A DNA stretch of 37,716 nt from Phycicoccus sp. (GCA_017993715.1 JAGOME010000044.1:1-37716), one strand, 5' to 3'. Shown: positions 1-10,280, counted from the stretch's first letter. The notes: generated by a model from the letters alone, not told the origin. Numbers and translations are program-made.

Positions 1-712
1 CGGTGACCACAAGCGCAAGGCCCTCGTCGATAGCGAAACCGGCGCCCTGCACCAGTCCCGTCACGACCTGGGCCAACACCGCGCCAATGAGATCCCCTCG
101 GAAGCCGAGCCGGTGGATCGCGGAGGTCGCGTTGGGGCTCGCGAAGATCACCCGCCCGTCGAAGTCGAGCCGCACGACGCCATCGCCGACGCGCGGGGCG
201 CCGCGGCGCAGCCCCGTCGGTGACGCTGGGATCGGGAACTCACCGGCGCCGATCATCCGCGTCAAGGCCGTCGCCAGTTCGCCGTACATGAGCTCGAGCC
301 GGCTCGGTGTCCGGCCACTGGTCAAATTGGTGTGCCGGGTCACGACGGCCAGGCTGGCGCCCTTGCGGACCACTGGGATGGCCTCCTCGCGCACGGCCAT
401 CTCGTCACCAGCCCAGGGCCGCCGACCGTGCACGATCCGCTGCCGGGAGAACGCCTCGTCCAGCAACGTCCCCCGCGCGCGACTCGAAAAGCGCCCCACG
501 ACGTCTTCATAGAAGACCATGGGTCCGGTGTTGGGTCGCACATGCGCAGCCGCGATCCAGGAGCCGGTCTCGTCTCCGGGGGTCCACAGCACGAGGTCGG
601 AGAAGGACAGGTCGGCGACGACCTGCCAGTCGCCGACGAGCTGCTGCAGCCACTCCACATCCTGCGCCTGCAGGGCACTGGAGCGGCTCAGTGTTTGGGC
701 GAGGGTCGTCAC
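1..712 (-). CDS. pdtaS: PdtaS-type sensor histidine kinase, N-terminal part (3' end beyond window)
   Basis: The open frame on the minus strand runs off the left edge; about 237 N-terminal residues are visible. It begins VTTLAQTLSRSSALQ from a GTG at 712 with a weak AAGG upstream. The segments VGDWQVVADLSFSDLVLW and HVRPNTGPMVFYEDVVG match the N-terminal GAF-like domain of actinobacterial PdtaS (Rv3220c type). From about residue 175 a PAS-like segment begins (VRLDFDGRVIFASPNATSAI). The histidine kinase core (HisKA_2/HATPase) should lie outside the window. In the family this cytosolic kinase phosphorylates the ANTAR antiterminator PdtaR; that partner is not visible here. Identification rests on recalled family sequence and on conserved synteny with secA, mtrAB and manB. 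Confidence 0.85.
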   Translation of the reverse strand, partial: MTTLAQTLSRSSALQAQDVEWLQQLVGDWQVVADLSFSDLVLWTPGDETGSWIAAAHVRPNTGPMVFYEDVVGRFSSRARGTLLDEAFSRQRIVHGRRPWAGDEMAVREEAIPVVRKGASLAVVTRHTNLTSGRTPSRLELMYGELATALTRMIGAGEFPIPASPTGLRRGAPRVGDGVVRLDFDGRVIFASPNATSAIHRLGFRGDLIGAVLAQVVTGLVQGAGFAIDEGLALVVT

Positions 713-796
713 GCGCCAGACCTTAACCCGGGAATCGGTCCGTTGCTGAGCGGCTGGGCACCGGTGTCGGGGCGGTCGGCGCCCCCGGGAAGGTCA

Positions 797-822
797 GCGG
801 GGTCGGGTGTGCCCGACCCCGC
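797..822 (-). terminator. Hairpin terminator after the glutamate dehydrogenase gene
   Basis: Perfect 11-bp GC-rich stem GCGGGGTCGGG / CCCGACCCCGC with a 4-nt loop, 10 nt past the gdh stop codon. There is no U-tract, as is usual in high-GC actinobacteria. It separates gdh from pdtaS. Confidence 0.7.
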
Positions 823-831
823 CGACCGGCG

Positions 832-3800
832 TCAGGACGTCGTGCGCACCACCGCGCGCAGCGTGCGCAGCGCCACCGAGAGGGCGGCGATGTTGGGCCG
901 GTCCAGCCGCAGAATGCCGCGCGTGGAGATCTCGGAGCGTCGCACCGTGTCCTCGTTGAGCTCGAGCCAGCCCGCGAGCTGCTCCTCCGGCGTTTGCCTG
1001 CCCTCTTGCCCTGCGTTGTCCAAGACCGCGCGGGTCAGCGAGTCCAGCACGGCATACAGGTCGTCGCGCATGGCGCCGCGGGCCAGCGCATCCCACCGGT
1101 CGGTGCGCGGGAGCATGCTGACCTTGTTGAGCATGGAGTCGATGCCAAACCGCTCGGAGACCAAGTAATACAGCGGCGCCACGGCAGCGGGCTCGCGCCC
1201 GGTGTCCGCGGAAATGTCGACGATGTCGAGCAGGCAGTAGAGCTCGAGGAGCGTGACGGCATCGAGGGCGAGGTCCTCGGGGACTCCCTGGGCCGCCAAC
1301 TCGGCCGCCCGCTCGTCGAGCCGCTGGCGTTCGCCGCCCTTGAGCAGGTCGGGTACCTGCCCGGCGAGTTGGGCCACGACCGGTCCGAAGCGGTCGATCT
1401 CCGCACCGATGTCGAGCTGCCCCGATCGGGCCTCCAGGAACCAGCGCACGGCACGGTCCAGGAGCCGGCGGAACTCCAGATAGAGCCGGGTCTGGGCCGC
1501 CGTCGACACGACGTTGTCCAGCGCCTCGATCCGCTGCACCCAGTCCGCGAGCCCGAAGATCTCACGACACACGACGAAGGCCCGAGTGACCTGTTCGACG
1601 GAGGCTCCGGTCTCCTCTCCCGCACGGTAGACGAAGGTGATCCCGCCACGGTTGACCATCGAGTTGGCCAGAGCGTTGGTGATGATCTCCCGGCGCAGCG
1701 GATGGTCAGCAAGCTCGGCTTCGTAACTGTCGCGCAGGGCCTGCGGGAAGTACTCGGCGAGGGTGTCGGCGAAGTAGGGGTCGTCGGGCAGCGTGCTCTC
1801 GAGGAGATCGTGCTTGAGGGCGAGCTTGGTGTAGGCAACCAGGACGGCGAACTCCGGGGACTTCAGCCCCAACCCGTCGGCGCTGCGCGCGGCCAACTCG
1901 GCGTCGCTGGGCAAGAACTCCAGGCCGCGGTCGAGATCCCCGCGATCCTCGAGCAGATGGATGAGCCGCTCGTGCACCGGGAGCATCTGGTGCTCCTGGG
2001 CTCGGGCATTGCCGAGCAGCACGTTCTGCTCGTAGTTGTCCCGCAACACATGGTCGGCAACCTCGTCGGTCATCGACGCGAGCAACACGTTGCGCTCGTC
2101 GAGGCTGAGGCGCCCGTCGCGCACGACCTCGCCGAGGAGAATCTTGATGTTGACCTCGTGGTCGGAGGTGTCAACGCCAGCGGAGTTGTCGATGGCGTCG
2201 GTGTTGACCCGAATGCCGTGCAGGGCCGCCTCGATCCGGCCCAACTGGGAGAGGCCGAGGTTGCCACCCTCGCCAACGACCTTGACCCGCAGGTCCTCGC
2301 CGTTGACCCGGATCGCGTCATTGGCCCGGTCGCCGATGGACAGGTTGTCCTCGGTGGTGGCCTTGACGTAGGTGCCGATCCCGCCATTCCAGAGCAGGTC
2401 CACCGGCGACAAGAGGATGGCGTGGATGAGCTCGGCCGGCGTCATCGCTCCGATGCCCTCGGGGAGGTCGAGGGCTGCGCGCATCTCCGGGGTGATGGGC
2501 ACCGACTTCAAGGTGCGGGCAAACACGCCACCGCCGCGCGAGATCAGGTCGCGGTTGTAGTCGTCCCAGGACGAGCGCGGGAGGTCGAACAGGCGCCGAC
2601 GCTCGGCGTACGAGGCGTCCGCGACCGGGTCGGGGTCGATGAAGATGTGTCGGTGGTCAAAGGCCGCGACGAGGCGGATGTGCTCGGACAGCAGCATGCC
2701 GTTGCCGAAGACGTCGCCGCTCATGTCGCCGACACCGGCAACCGTGAACTCCTGGGTCTGGGTGTCGATGCCCATCTCCCGGAAGTGGCGCTTGACCGAC
2801 TCCCAGGCACCGCGGGCGGTGATGCCCATGGCCTTGTGGTCGTAGCCGGCCGAGCCACCGGACGCGAACGCGTCGTCGAGCCAGAAGCCGTAGGACTGCG
2901 CGACCCCGTTGGCCAAGTCGGAGAAGGTCGCCGTGCCCTTGTCCGCCGCAACGACCAGATAGGAGTCGTCGCCGTCATGGCGGACAACTCGCTGGGGCGC
3001 AACGATATCGGTGCCGACTCGGTTGTCGGTGAGGTCGAGCAGGCCGGAGATGAACATCCGGTAGGCCGCCTGCCCCTCCTCGAGCCAGGCGCCACGGTCG
3101 ACCGTCGGGTCGGGGAGCTGCTTGGCAAAGAAGCCGCCCTTGGAGCCGGTCGGCACGATCACGGCATTCTTGACCATCTGGGCCTTGACCAGGCCGAGGA
3201 TCTCGGTGCGGAAGTCCTCACGCCGGTCGCTCCAGCGCAGGCCGCCACGGGCGACCGGCCCGAACCGCAGGTGCACGCCCTCGACCCGAGGGCTGTAGAC
3301 CCAGATCTCGAACATTGGCCGAGGCGCAGGCAGGTCGGGGATGAGCTTGGGCTCGAGCTTGATCGACAGATGGTGCTTGTACTCCGCACCATCGGGTCCG
3401 GGCTGGAAAGCGTTGGTGCGCAGCGCAGCCCGGACAACTGCGAGGATCGATCGAATGATCCGGTCGTGGTCAAGGGACGTCACCTCGTCCAGCGCCTCCG
3501 TGACCCGCGCGACGATGACGGCCTCGGCCGCAGCCCGCTCGTCACTGGCCACCCCGTCGAAGCGGTCGGGACGGAACCGGGTCTCGAACAGGGCGATGAG
3601 GTCCGCGGCGATCGCGGGGTTGGAGACGAGCGCGTCCTCGATGTACTCCTGGCTGAAGGTTGACCGAGTCTGGCGCAGATAGCGGGCCACGGCCCGCAGC
3701 ATGACGACCTGACGCCACGACATCCGGGCCAACAGGATCAGCTTGTTGAGCCCGTCGGACTCCGCCCGCCCATCCCAGAAGGCCAGCACGGCCCCCTCGA

Positions 3801-5733
3801 ACAGCTCCCTCAGCCGGTTGTGCGAGACCCCGGACCACAGCTGCTCGTCGGTGACGCGCAGCCCGAAGTCGTAGACATGGACCAACTCGCCGTCGGCGCG
3901 GGCGATCTCGAAGGGCTGCTCGTCGACGACCTCGACGCCCATGTGGGTGAAGATCGGCAGCACATCGGTCAGCGACAGCGGATCCCCGCGGAACAACTTG
4001 AAGCGACGCACCGTCTCCGGACCCTTGGCCGGGCGATACAGCGCGACGGACGTCCCTCGGGACTCGTCGAGCCCGTCGAGGTGGGCGAGGTCGGCGACCC
4101 CCTGGTTGACCGTGAACGACTCCTCGTAGGCAGTCGGGAAGCCGCCGGCGAACCGGTCGAGGAGGCGGTCGCCCTCGATCGGACCATGGGCCTCACGCAG
4201 GGCATCGCCGAGCCGGTCGGTCCACGTGCGGCTGACCTCGACGAGGCGATGCTCGAGGTCGGCCTCTTCCGCCTTGGACAACCGAGTGATCTTGTGGCCC
4301 TTGGCGGCCCGCACGACGATCTCGATCCTCGAGAGCGCCTGGTCCGAGACGCGCACGTCGAAATCGACGCTGGCTCCATGGAAGGTGTCCTTGAGGATCT
4401 GCGCCATCTTCAAGCGCACCGCGGTGTTGTAGCGGTCCCGGGGGATGAAGACCAGACAGGAGACGAAGCGCTCGAAGTCGTCTTCACGCAGGAAGAGCTT
4501 GGTCCGGCGCCGCTCCTGGAGCTGGGTCAGGGCGAATGCCGTCTCGCGCAACTCCTCGACCGAGGCCTGGATGAGCTCGTCGCGCGGGTAGGTCTCCAGA
4601 ATCCCCATCAGGTCCTTGCCCGTGTGGGAGTCGTGCGCCACTCCTGAGGAGGTGATGATCGACCGGACCTTGTCGGCGACGAGGGGGATCCGGGTGACGG
4701 ATTCGGTGTAGGCGGTCGAGGCGTAGAGACCGAGGAAACGCCGCTCGCCGGTGACCTCACCGCGCTCGTTGAAGACGCGGACTCCGACGTAGTCCAGGTA
4801 CGCCGTCCGATGCACGGTGGAGCGCGAGTTCGCCTTGGTCAGGACCAGGACGGTCGGCTCGTGGGCCAGGGCGCTGGCCGACTCCGTTAACGGCGGCCGG
4901 GGCGCTTGCATGGAAGGGTCGGCCCGCAGCATTCCGAGTCCGGTGCCGGTGACCGGGTCGATGTGCTCCCCATCGTCCTCCCAGTGCAGCGTGTACTCGC
5001 GATAGCCCAAGAAGGTGAAGTGGTTGTCGGCCATCCAGCGCAGGAAGGACACCGCCTGCGCGATATCGGTCCCGTCCACCCCGGGGGGCGGCGAGCCCTC
5101 GAGCTCCGCCGCGACGACCAAACACTTGGTGCGCATCTTGGGCCAGTCCTCGACGGACTCGCGCACATCCTCGAGCACGGATCGGATCCGCGACTCCAGT
5201 TGGCTGCGCCGGCCCTCGTCGGACTGCCGGTCAATGGTGAGCATGATCCACGACTCGGGCAGGTCACCGACCGCGTGCTGCGGCCGGACATGGTCGGGCG
5301 AAGGATCGGCGTCGACGACGGCGTCGAGCTCACCTGAGGCGTTGCGGGAGGCGATGAACTGGGGGTGGACCAGCAGGTGGATGTCGATGTCCTCGCTGAC
5401 GACGGCCCCCGTGATCGAGTCCACGAGGAAGGCCATGTCGTCGGTGACGATCTGGACGACGGTGCGGGGGCTCGACCATCCGGCGCTGGCAGCGTCGGGG
5501 TTGAAGACCTGGACCTTGGCCGTGCCGGGCTGACGCTGCTGCGCAAGCTGGCGATGGGTGAGGGCCGCGCCGGCCAGGGTCGAGGGCTCGCGCAGGGCGA
5601 GTTCTTCGGTGGCCACATGCCGGTAGTACCGGTCCAGGTAGGTGGGGTCGTCCGCCCCGCCGGGGAGGACCGCATACGCCTGCGCGATCCTGTCGAGAAT
5701 GCTCGCGCGCGCCTGATCAGACTGGTCGGACAT
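832..5733 (-). CDS. gdh: NAD-specific glutamate dehydrogenase, large (GDH-180) type
   Basis: Predicted 1633 aa, the size of the large NAD-dependent glutamate dehydrogenases (the M. tuberculosis homologue Rv2476c is about 1600 aa). These oxidise L-glutamate to 2-oxoglutarate plus ammonium with NAD+. The long N-terminal half carries the regulatory ACT-like regions. The central catalytic part has the glycine/lysine motif VPTGSKGGFFAKQLPDP and, further on, the nucleotide-binding stretch VVGEGGNLGLSQLGRIEAAL. The frame is open to 5901, but the ATG at 5733 (MSDQSDQARASI) has a good GGAGG 11 nt upstream and lies 73 nt below a TAGGCT -10 box, so I place the start there. It is monocistronic, ending at a strong hairpin. 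A role in glutamate catabolism fits the P5C dehydrogenase gene nearby. Confidence 0.93.
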   Translation of the reverse strand: MSDQSDQARASILDRIAQAYAVLPGGADDPTYLDRYYRHVATEELALREPSTLAGAALTHRQLAQQRQPGTAKVQVFNPDAASAGWSSPRTVVQIVTDDMAFLVDSITGAVVSEDIDIHLLVHPQFIASRNASGELDAVVDADPSPDHVRPQHAVGDLPESWIMLTIDRQSDEGRRSQLESRIRSVLEDVRESVEDWPKMRTKCLVVAAELEGSPPPGVDGTDIAQAVSFLRWMADNHFTFLGYREYTLHWEDDGEHIDPVTGTGLGMLRADPSMQAPRPPLTESASALAHEPTVLVLTKANSRSTVHRTAYLDYVGVRVFNERGEVTGERRFLGLYASTAYTESVTRIPLVADKVRSIITSSGVAHDSHTGKDLMGILETYPRDELIQASVEELRETAFALTQLQERRRTKLFLREDDFERFVSCLVFIPRDRYNTAVRLKMAQILKDTFHGASVDFDVRVSDQALSRIEIVVRAAKGHKITRLSKAEEADLEHRLVEVSRTWTDRLGDALREAHGPIEGDRLLDRFAGGFPTAYEESFTVNQGVADLAHLDGLDESRGTSVALYRPAKGPETVRRFKLFRGDPLSLTDVLPIFTHMGVEVVDEQPFEIARADGELVHVYDFGLRVTDEQLWSGVSHNRLRELFEGAVLAFWDGRAESDGLNKLILLARMSWRQVVMLRAVARYLRQTRSTFSQEYIEDALVSNPAIAADLIALFETRFRPDRFDGVASDERAAAEAVIVARVTEALDEVTSLDHDRIIRSILAVVRAALRTNAFQPGPDGAEYKHHLSIKLEPKLIPDLPAPRPMFEIWVYSPRVEGVHLRFGPVARGGLRWSDRREDFRTEILGLVKAQMVKNAVIVPTGSKGGFFAKQLPDPTVDRGAWLEEGQAAYRMFISGLLDLTDNRVGTDIVAPQRVVRHDGDDSYLVVAADKGTATFSDLANGVAQSYGFWLDDAFASGGSAGYDHKAMGITARGAWESVKRHFREMGIDTQTQEFTVAGVGDMSGDVFGNGMLLSEHIRLVAAFDHRHIFIDPDPVADASYAERRRLFDLPRSSWDDYNRDLISRGGGVFARTLKSVPITPEMRAALDLPEGIGAMTPAELIHAILLSPVDLLWNGGIGTYVKATTEDNLSIGDRANDAIRVNGEDLRVKVVGEGGNLGLSQLGRIEAALHGIRVNTDAIDNSAGVDTSDHEVNIKILLGEVVRDGRLSLDERNVLLASMTDEVADHVLRDNYEQNVLLGNARAQEHQMLPVHERLIHLLEDRGDLDRGLEFLPSDAELAARSADGLGLKSPEFAVLVAYTKLALKHDLLESTLPDDPYFADTLAEYFPQALRDSYEAELADHPLRREIITNALANSMVNRGGITFVYRAGEETGASVEQVTRAFVVCREIFGLADWVQRIEALDNVVSTAAQTRLYLEFRRLLDRAVRWFLEARSGQLDIGAEIDRFGPVVAQLAGQVPDLLKGGERQRLDERAAELAAQGVPEDLALDAVTLLELYCLLDIVDISADTGREPAAVAPLYYLVSERFGIDSMLNKVSMLPRTDRWDALARGAMRDDLYAVLDSLTRAVLDNAGQEGRQTPEEQLAGWLELNEDTVRRSEISTRGILRLDRPNIAALSVALRTLRAVVRTTS

Positions 5734-5812
5734 GCCGGTCGCTGCCTCCGTCGTTTCACCTGAGTCCCGTTTGCGGACCCCGGCACACACATCGTCGTGG
5801 TGCTCACTGCCG

Positions 5813-5818
5813 AGCCTA
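5813..5818 (-). promoter_or_regulatory. -10 box TAGGCT for gdh
   Basis: TAGGCT on the minus strand fits the actinobacterial TANNNT -10. Transcription would start near 5806, giving a leader of about 73 nt before the SD-preceded ATG at 5733. The 17 nt around it (5807-5823) are identical to those at 15341-15357. No clear -35 is visible. Confidence 0.55.
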
Positions 5819-5901
5819 GCCATGTCGGTCCCGCGCGCGGCTGCCAACCTGTCTACTCGTGTGGCTGTGGGTAACCAGACCGGCCAATCATTGGGGATCA
5901 C

Positions 5902-5907
5902 TACAGT
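5902..5907 (+). promoter_or_regulatory. -10 box TACAGT for a leaderless gene
   Basis: TACAGT (TANNNT) ends 6 nt before the GTG at 5914, and no Shine-Dalgarno is present. This suggests that transcription starts at the start codon. Confidence 0.5.
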
Positions 5908-5913
5908 GGGCGA

Positions 5914-6192
5914 GTGCCTTCCCCGCCCGAGCCGGCCTTCGTCGCCGGCCTCGACGCCGCCCTCCGGGCGCTAGGAGGCATCGCGCGGGACACCGAGGAC
6001 GCGCTGTTCTCGTTGCTCCCCGTCCTCGGGGACCCCGACCTGCAACGCGCCGTGGACCAGTGGATCGACCAGGCCGTCGACACCACGCGCGCCCTCGCGG
6101 CCGCCGCGACCGAAGAGACGGGCCGGCTGGCCATCCTGCGCGATGAGGCGACTCAGTCGCTCGAGTCCGACGAACTGCGCGTAGGTCCGTGA
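5914..6192 (+). CDS. Small helical hypothetical protein
   Basis: 92 residues, start GTG (VPSPPEPAFVAGLDAAL), probably leaderless. The sequence is alanine-rich and predicted mostly helical, with one tryptophan (DQWIDQAVDTTRALAAA). It has no signal peptide or membrane segment. Its last 4 nt overlap the GTG of the next gene (GTGA), so the two are translationally coupled and probably form one functional pair. I do not recognise the family. A coupled pair of short and longer helical proteins resembles WXG100-like pairs in layout only; there is no WXG motif. Confidence 0.7.
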   Translation: MPSPPEPAFVAGLDAALRALGGIARDTEDALFSLLPVLGDPDLQRAVDQWIDQAVDTTRALAAAATEETGRLAILRDEATQSLESDELRVGP

Positions 6193-6731
6193 CCGGCCGC
6201 CTCCCCATCGTCGGTGACCCCGCCTCGGTCTCCCGCGCCGGATCGGTGACCGCGAATGGCGGCGCACGGCTCGCACAGGCCGCCGCCGATCTCGCCACCC
6301 AGGCCTCGTCCGGCGAGGGCGGGCGGGTCGGGCCGACTGCCCGGGCCACGCACCGAAGACTCACCGACCTCGGCCAGGTGACCCAGGCCTTGGCCGCCGA
6401 GCTGACCGCTGCGGGCTCCGCCCTGCAAGGACATGCCACGACCCTGGCCATCGTGCTCGCCGACCTGCGCGCGCTCGTCGCGCGGGCGGACAGTGCGGGA
6501 TTGCGTATCGAGGACGGACAAGTGGTCCCCCGGCCCGGGTTGCGGGGGGAAGCCGATGCGACCGGCGAGGGCGAGCTGCGGCGCACCCAGCAGGCACTGG
6601 CCGCCGAACTCACCAGTGTGCTGCGCGACTTCCGGACCACCCGCACCCAGTTGCGGACCGGCCTGGGCCGATCACGCGAGCGGCTGACCGACATGTCGGG
6701 CGACGCCCGACGGGGGCCGGGCACCCGATAG
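6189..6731 (+). CDS. Helical hypothetical protein, coupled to the preceding gene
   Basis: 180 residues starting MTGRLPIVGDPASVSRAGS (GTG). Most of the chain is predicted long amphipathic helix rich in Ala, Thr, Leu and Arg, for example LTDLGQVTQALAAELTAAG and RRTQQALAAELTSVLRDF, separated by a proline/glycine turn near residues 112-125. There is no signal peptide, membrane segment or recognisable catalytic motif. The start overlaps the stop of the upstream gene by 4 nt. Length and coiled-coil-like character suggest a structural or partner-binding protein, but function is unknown. Confidence 0.7.
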   Translation: MTGRLPIVGDPASVSRAGSVTANGGARLAQAAADLATQASSGEGGRVGPTARATHRRLTDLGQVTQALAAELTAAGSALQGHATTLAIVLADLRALVARADSAGLRIEDGQVVPRPGLRGEADATGEGELRRTQQALAAELTSVLRDFRTTRTQLRTGLGRSRERLTDMSGDARRGPGTR

Positions 6732-6794
6732 ATTCCCCCCGAAACGATCCGGTGGCTGCCCACATGGCTGCCCCCTTCCGACCAAGGAGTTGCC

Positions 6795-7286
6795 ATGAGG
6801 TTCGACTCGACTGCCGACTACGACGCACCCGCCGACGCGGTCTTCGCCATCATGTCGCAGACGGCATTCCAGGATGAAAAGGTCGCGGTCACCTGCGACC
6901 TTGGGGGTCCCACGCAGGTCACTCAGCGGGGCGACCGGACGGTGATCCGCACGGAGCGCGCCTACTCGAGTTCGGTGCTGCCCGAGGTCGCGCGGCGCTT
7001 CGTGGGCGAGCGCTTCGTCATTGTTGAGGAGCAGAACTGGGGACCGGCCGACCAGGCCGGAAACCGGACGGGCCACCTGGAGATGCACATCTCCGGGCAG
7101 CCGCTGACCCTGGTCGCGGACCTCGCCCTGCGCAACACCGCAACCGGCAGCCACACCTCGGTCTCCGGTGAGCTCAAGGCGCGGATCCCGCTCATCGGCG
7201 GCAAGATCGAGTCCGCGGCGGCGCCCCTGATCAAGGACGGCGTCCAGGCTGAGGCCACCCAGATCCGCCGCTGGCTCGCGCGCTGA
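6795..7286 (+). CDS. DUF2505 family protein (SRPBCC-like fold)
   Basis: 163 residues, start ATG (MRFDSTADYDAPADAVFAI) with AAGGAG upstream. The opening MRF.STADYDAPADAVFAIM, the central RTERAYSSSVLPEVARRFVG and the end LIKDGVQAEATQIRRWL fit the actinobacterial DUF2505 family, whose members are expected to adopt a START/Bet v 1-like ligand-binding fold. It has no signal peptide and is probably cytosolic. It lies 63 nt downstream of the hypothetical pair and could be in the same transcript. Ligand and role are unknown. Confidence 0.8.
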   Translation: MRFDSTADYDAPADAVFAIMSQTAFQDEKVAVTCDLGGPTQVTQRGDRTVIRTERAYSSSVLPEVARRFVGERFVIVEEQNWGPADQAGNRTGHLEMHISGQPLTLVADLALRNTATGSHTSVSGELKARIPLIGGKIESAAAPLIKDGVQAEATQIRRWLAR

Positions 7287-7302
7287 CCAGCCCGGCATCC
7301 AT

Positions 7303-7353
7303 CGGTTCGAGGTATATCGCGAGCCCGAGAGGCCCGCGACATACCTCGAACCG
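7303..7353. terminator. Long inverted repeat between convergent genes, probably a bidirectional terminator
   Basis: Arms CGGTTCGAGGTAT and ATACCTCGAACCG are perfectly complementary over 13 bp. They continue after one mismatch into TCGCG/CGCGA. The element sits between the stop of the DUF2505 gene (plus strand) and the stop of P5C dehydrogenase (minus strand), where a bidirectional terminator is expected. Confidence 0.7.
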
Positions 7354-7374
7354 CAACGGGGTCCGTGCCGAGGA

Positions 7375-9006
<1,632 letters not shown>

Positions 9007-9101
9007 CGGGGATCCCTCCTGTTCGGCGATGACGGCGACGGTGCCGTTCATCGTGGCATTGATTGAGCGTTCCGTGGCAGATACCGGGAGCGCGGGGGTG
9101 G

Positions 9102-9587
9102 TTACGGGAGCTGGGGCTCGCTGACGATGCGAGGCTCATGATGGACAGGGAAAGCCACAGACCGGGCGATGAAGCACATCTCGTGCGCGCGATCGTGCAG
9201 GCTGGCGGCCGCGACGGGGTCGCTCTCGGGCGTGATGGTCACCGTTGGCCGTAAGGTGACCTGGGTGAATTCGCCTGCGCCAGAGCGGTTTTCGGCCATC
9301 GACCCCAGGGCGTCGTCGGTGTAGGCGGTGACGATGACGCCGGCTTCGGCGGCGAGGTGGAGATACCAGAGGAGATGACACTGGGCCAGGGCGGCAACCA
9401 GGACCTGTTCGGGGTTCCAGCGCGCGGGATCCCCGCGAAAGGCCGGGTCGGCCGAGCCGAGCAGGACCGGCGCCTGGCCGGCAACGCTCTCGTGGTCCCG
9501 ACCGTAGGTCCCGTATCCCGCGGTGCCGACTCCTCGGTTGCCGGTCCAGGTCACCAGGACGTCGTAGGCGTGGGTCCGGGCGGTCAC
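9102..9587 (-). CDS. OsmC family peroxiredoxin-like protein
   Basis: 161 residues, start GTG (VTARTHAYDVLVTWTGN) with GAGGAG 7 nt upstream. Both cysteines of the OsmC/Ohr fold are present: C70 in LVAALAQCHLLWYL and C138 in AHEMCFIARSV. The protein is expected to be cytosolic and to reduce organic hydroperoxides, using dithiols. The start codon overlaps the stop of the GntR regulator gene (GTGA), so the two are translationally coupled. The longer open frame to 9929 overlaps the regulator and is not used. Confidence 0.85.
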   Translation of the reverse strand: MTARTHAYDVLVTWTGNRGVGTAGYGTYGRDHESVAGQAPVLLGSADPAFRGDPARWNPEQVLVAALAQCHLLWYLHLAAEAGVIVTAYTDDALGSMAENRSGAGEFTQVTLRPTVTITPESDPVAAASLHDRAHEMCFIARSVAFPVHHEPRIVSEPQLP

Positions 9588-10255
9588 GCGAGCGCTCCTC
9601 GAATGCCGTGCGCCGCCGACGCGGCCTCGGGCACCTCGTCGGCTGCCAGGTTTGTTGTGGTGTCGACGTGACGTTCGACTGCGGTGCGCGCCGGATCGGG
9701 TTGGCCCGCAGCGACGGCGGTCATGATCGCGACATGTTCGGCGTGGACGGTGTCCAGTCGCTCGGGCAGGTCCAGGCCCGCCCGGGTGGCGACGAGCAGC
9801 TGATCCCAGAGGCGACCGAGCTCCGCGTCCAGGCGCGAGTTGCCGGCCAGCGCGGCCAGGGCCAAGTGGAAGGCCCGATTGGCCAGCGCCCCCTCGGCGG
9901 CACCTCGCGTGCGCGTGATCTGGTCGCACTCAACGAGCAACTGCTCGACGCGCGTGAGATCGGCGGGCCGCAGGAGGCCGGCCGACTGCAGTCGGGCCGC
10001 CTGACCCGCGGCATACCCCTCCAAGGCCGCACGGCACTGCATGACCTCGACCATCTCGGCCGGTGTCAGCACCCGCAGTTGGACACCACGGCCCTTGCTC
10101 AGCACCAGGCCGTCCCCGTCGAGCCGGCTTAGCGCCTCGCGCACCGGCGTGCGCGAGAGCCCCATGGCCTTGGCGAGCTCCGCCTCGGCCATCCGCTGCC
10201 CCGGGAGCAGCTCACCGGATCGGATCGATCCTCGGAGCCATTCGTATGCATCCAC
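9584..10255 (-). CDS. GntR family transcriptional regulator, FadR/FCD subfamily
   Basis: 223 residues, start GTG (VDAYEWLRGSIRSGELLPG). The N-terminal winged helix is clear: MAEAELAKAMGLSRTPVREALSRLDGDGLV (residues 22-51). The C-terminal all-helical FCD domain keeps the metal/ligand-binding pattern in NRAFHLALAALAGN and LDTVHAEHVAIMTAVAAG. It is the first gene of a minus-strand set with the OsmC gene (4-nt overlap) and perhaps P5C dehydrogenase. An AT-rich near-palindrome immediately upstream is the likely autoregulatory operator. The effector is unknown; an organic acid or amino acid would be typical of FCD regulators. Confidence 0.9.
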   Translation of the reverse strand: MDAYEWLRGSIRSGELLPGQRMAEAELAKAMGLSRTPVREALSRLDGDGLVLSKGRGVQLRVLTPAEMVEVMQCRAALEGYAAGQAARLQSAGLLRPADLTRVEQLLVECDQITRTRGAAEGALANRAFHLALAALAGNSRLDAELGRLWDQLLVATRAGLDLPERLDTVHAEHVAIMTAVAAGQPDPARTAVERHVDTTTNLAADEVPEAASAAHGIRGALA

Positions 10256-10260
10256 AACCT

Positions 10261-10280
10261 AATTATTGCATACATTAATT
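10261..10280. promoter_or_regulatory. Near-palindromic operator/promoter of the GntR gene
   Basis: AATTATTGCATACATTAATT matches its own reverse complement at 16 of 20 positions, an unusual AT island in this GC-rich region. It begins 5 nt upstream of the GntR start codon and contains a TAATGT -10 candidate on the minus strand (10277-10272). The core TGCATAC recurs inverted inside the first codons (about 10244-10250). The layout fits a self-repressing GntR regulator. Confidence 0.6.

Noticed and set aside
994-3663. 889-residue open frame antisense to gdh
   Set aside because: It is a GC-driven shadow of the minus-strand gene; the amino-acid sequence is low-complexity Val/Asp/Glu/Gly with no family match.
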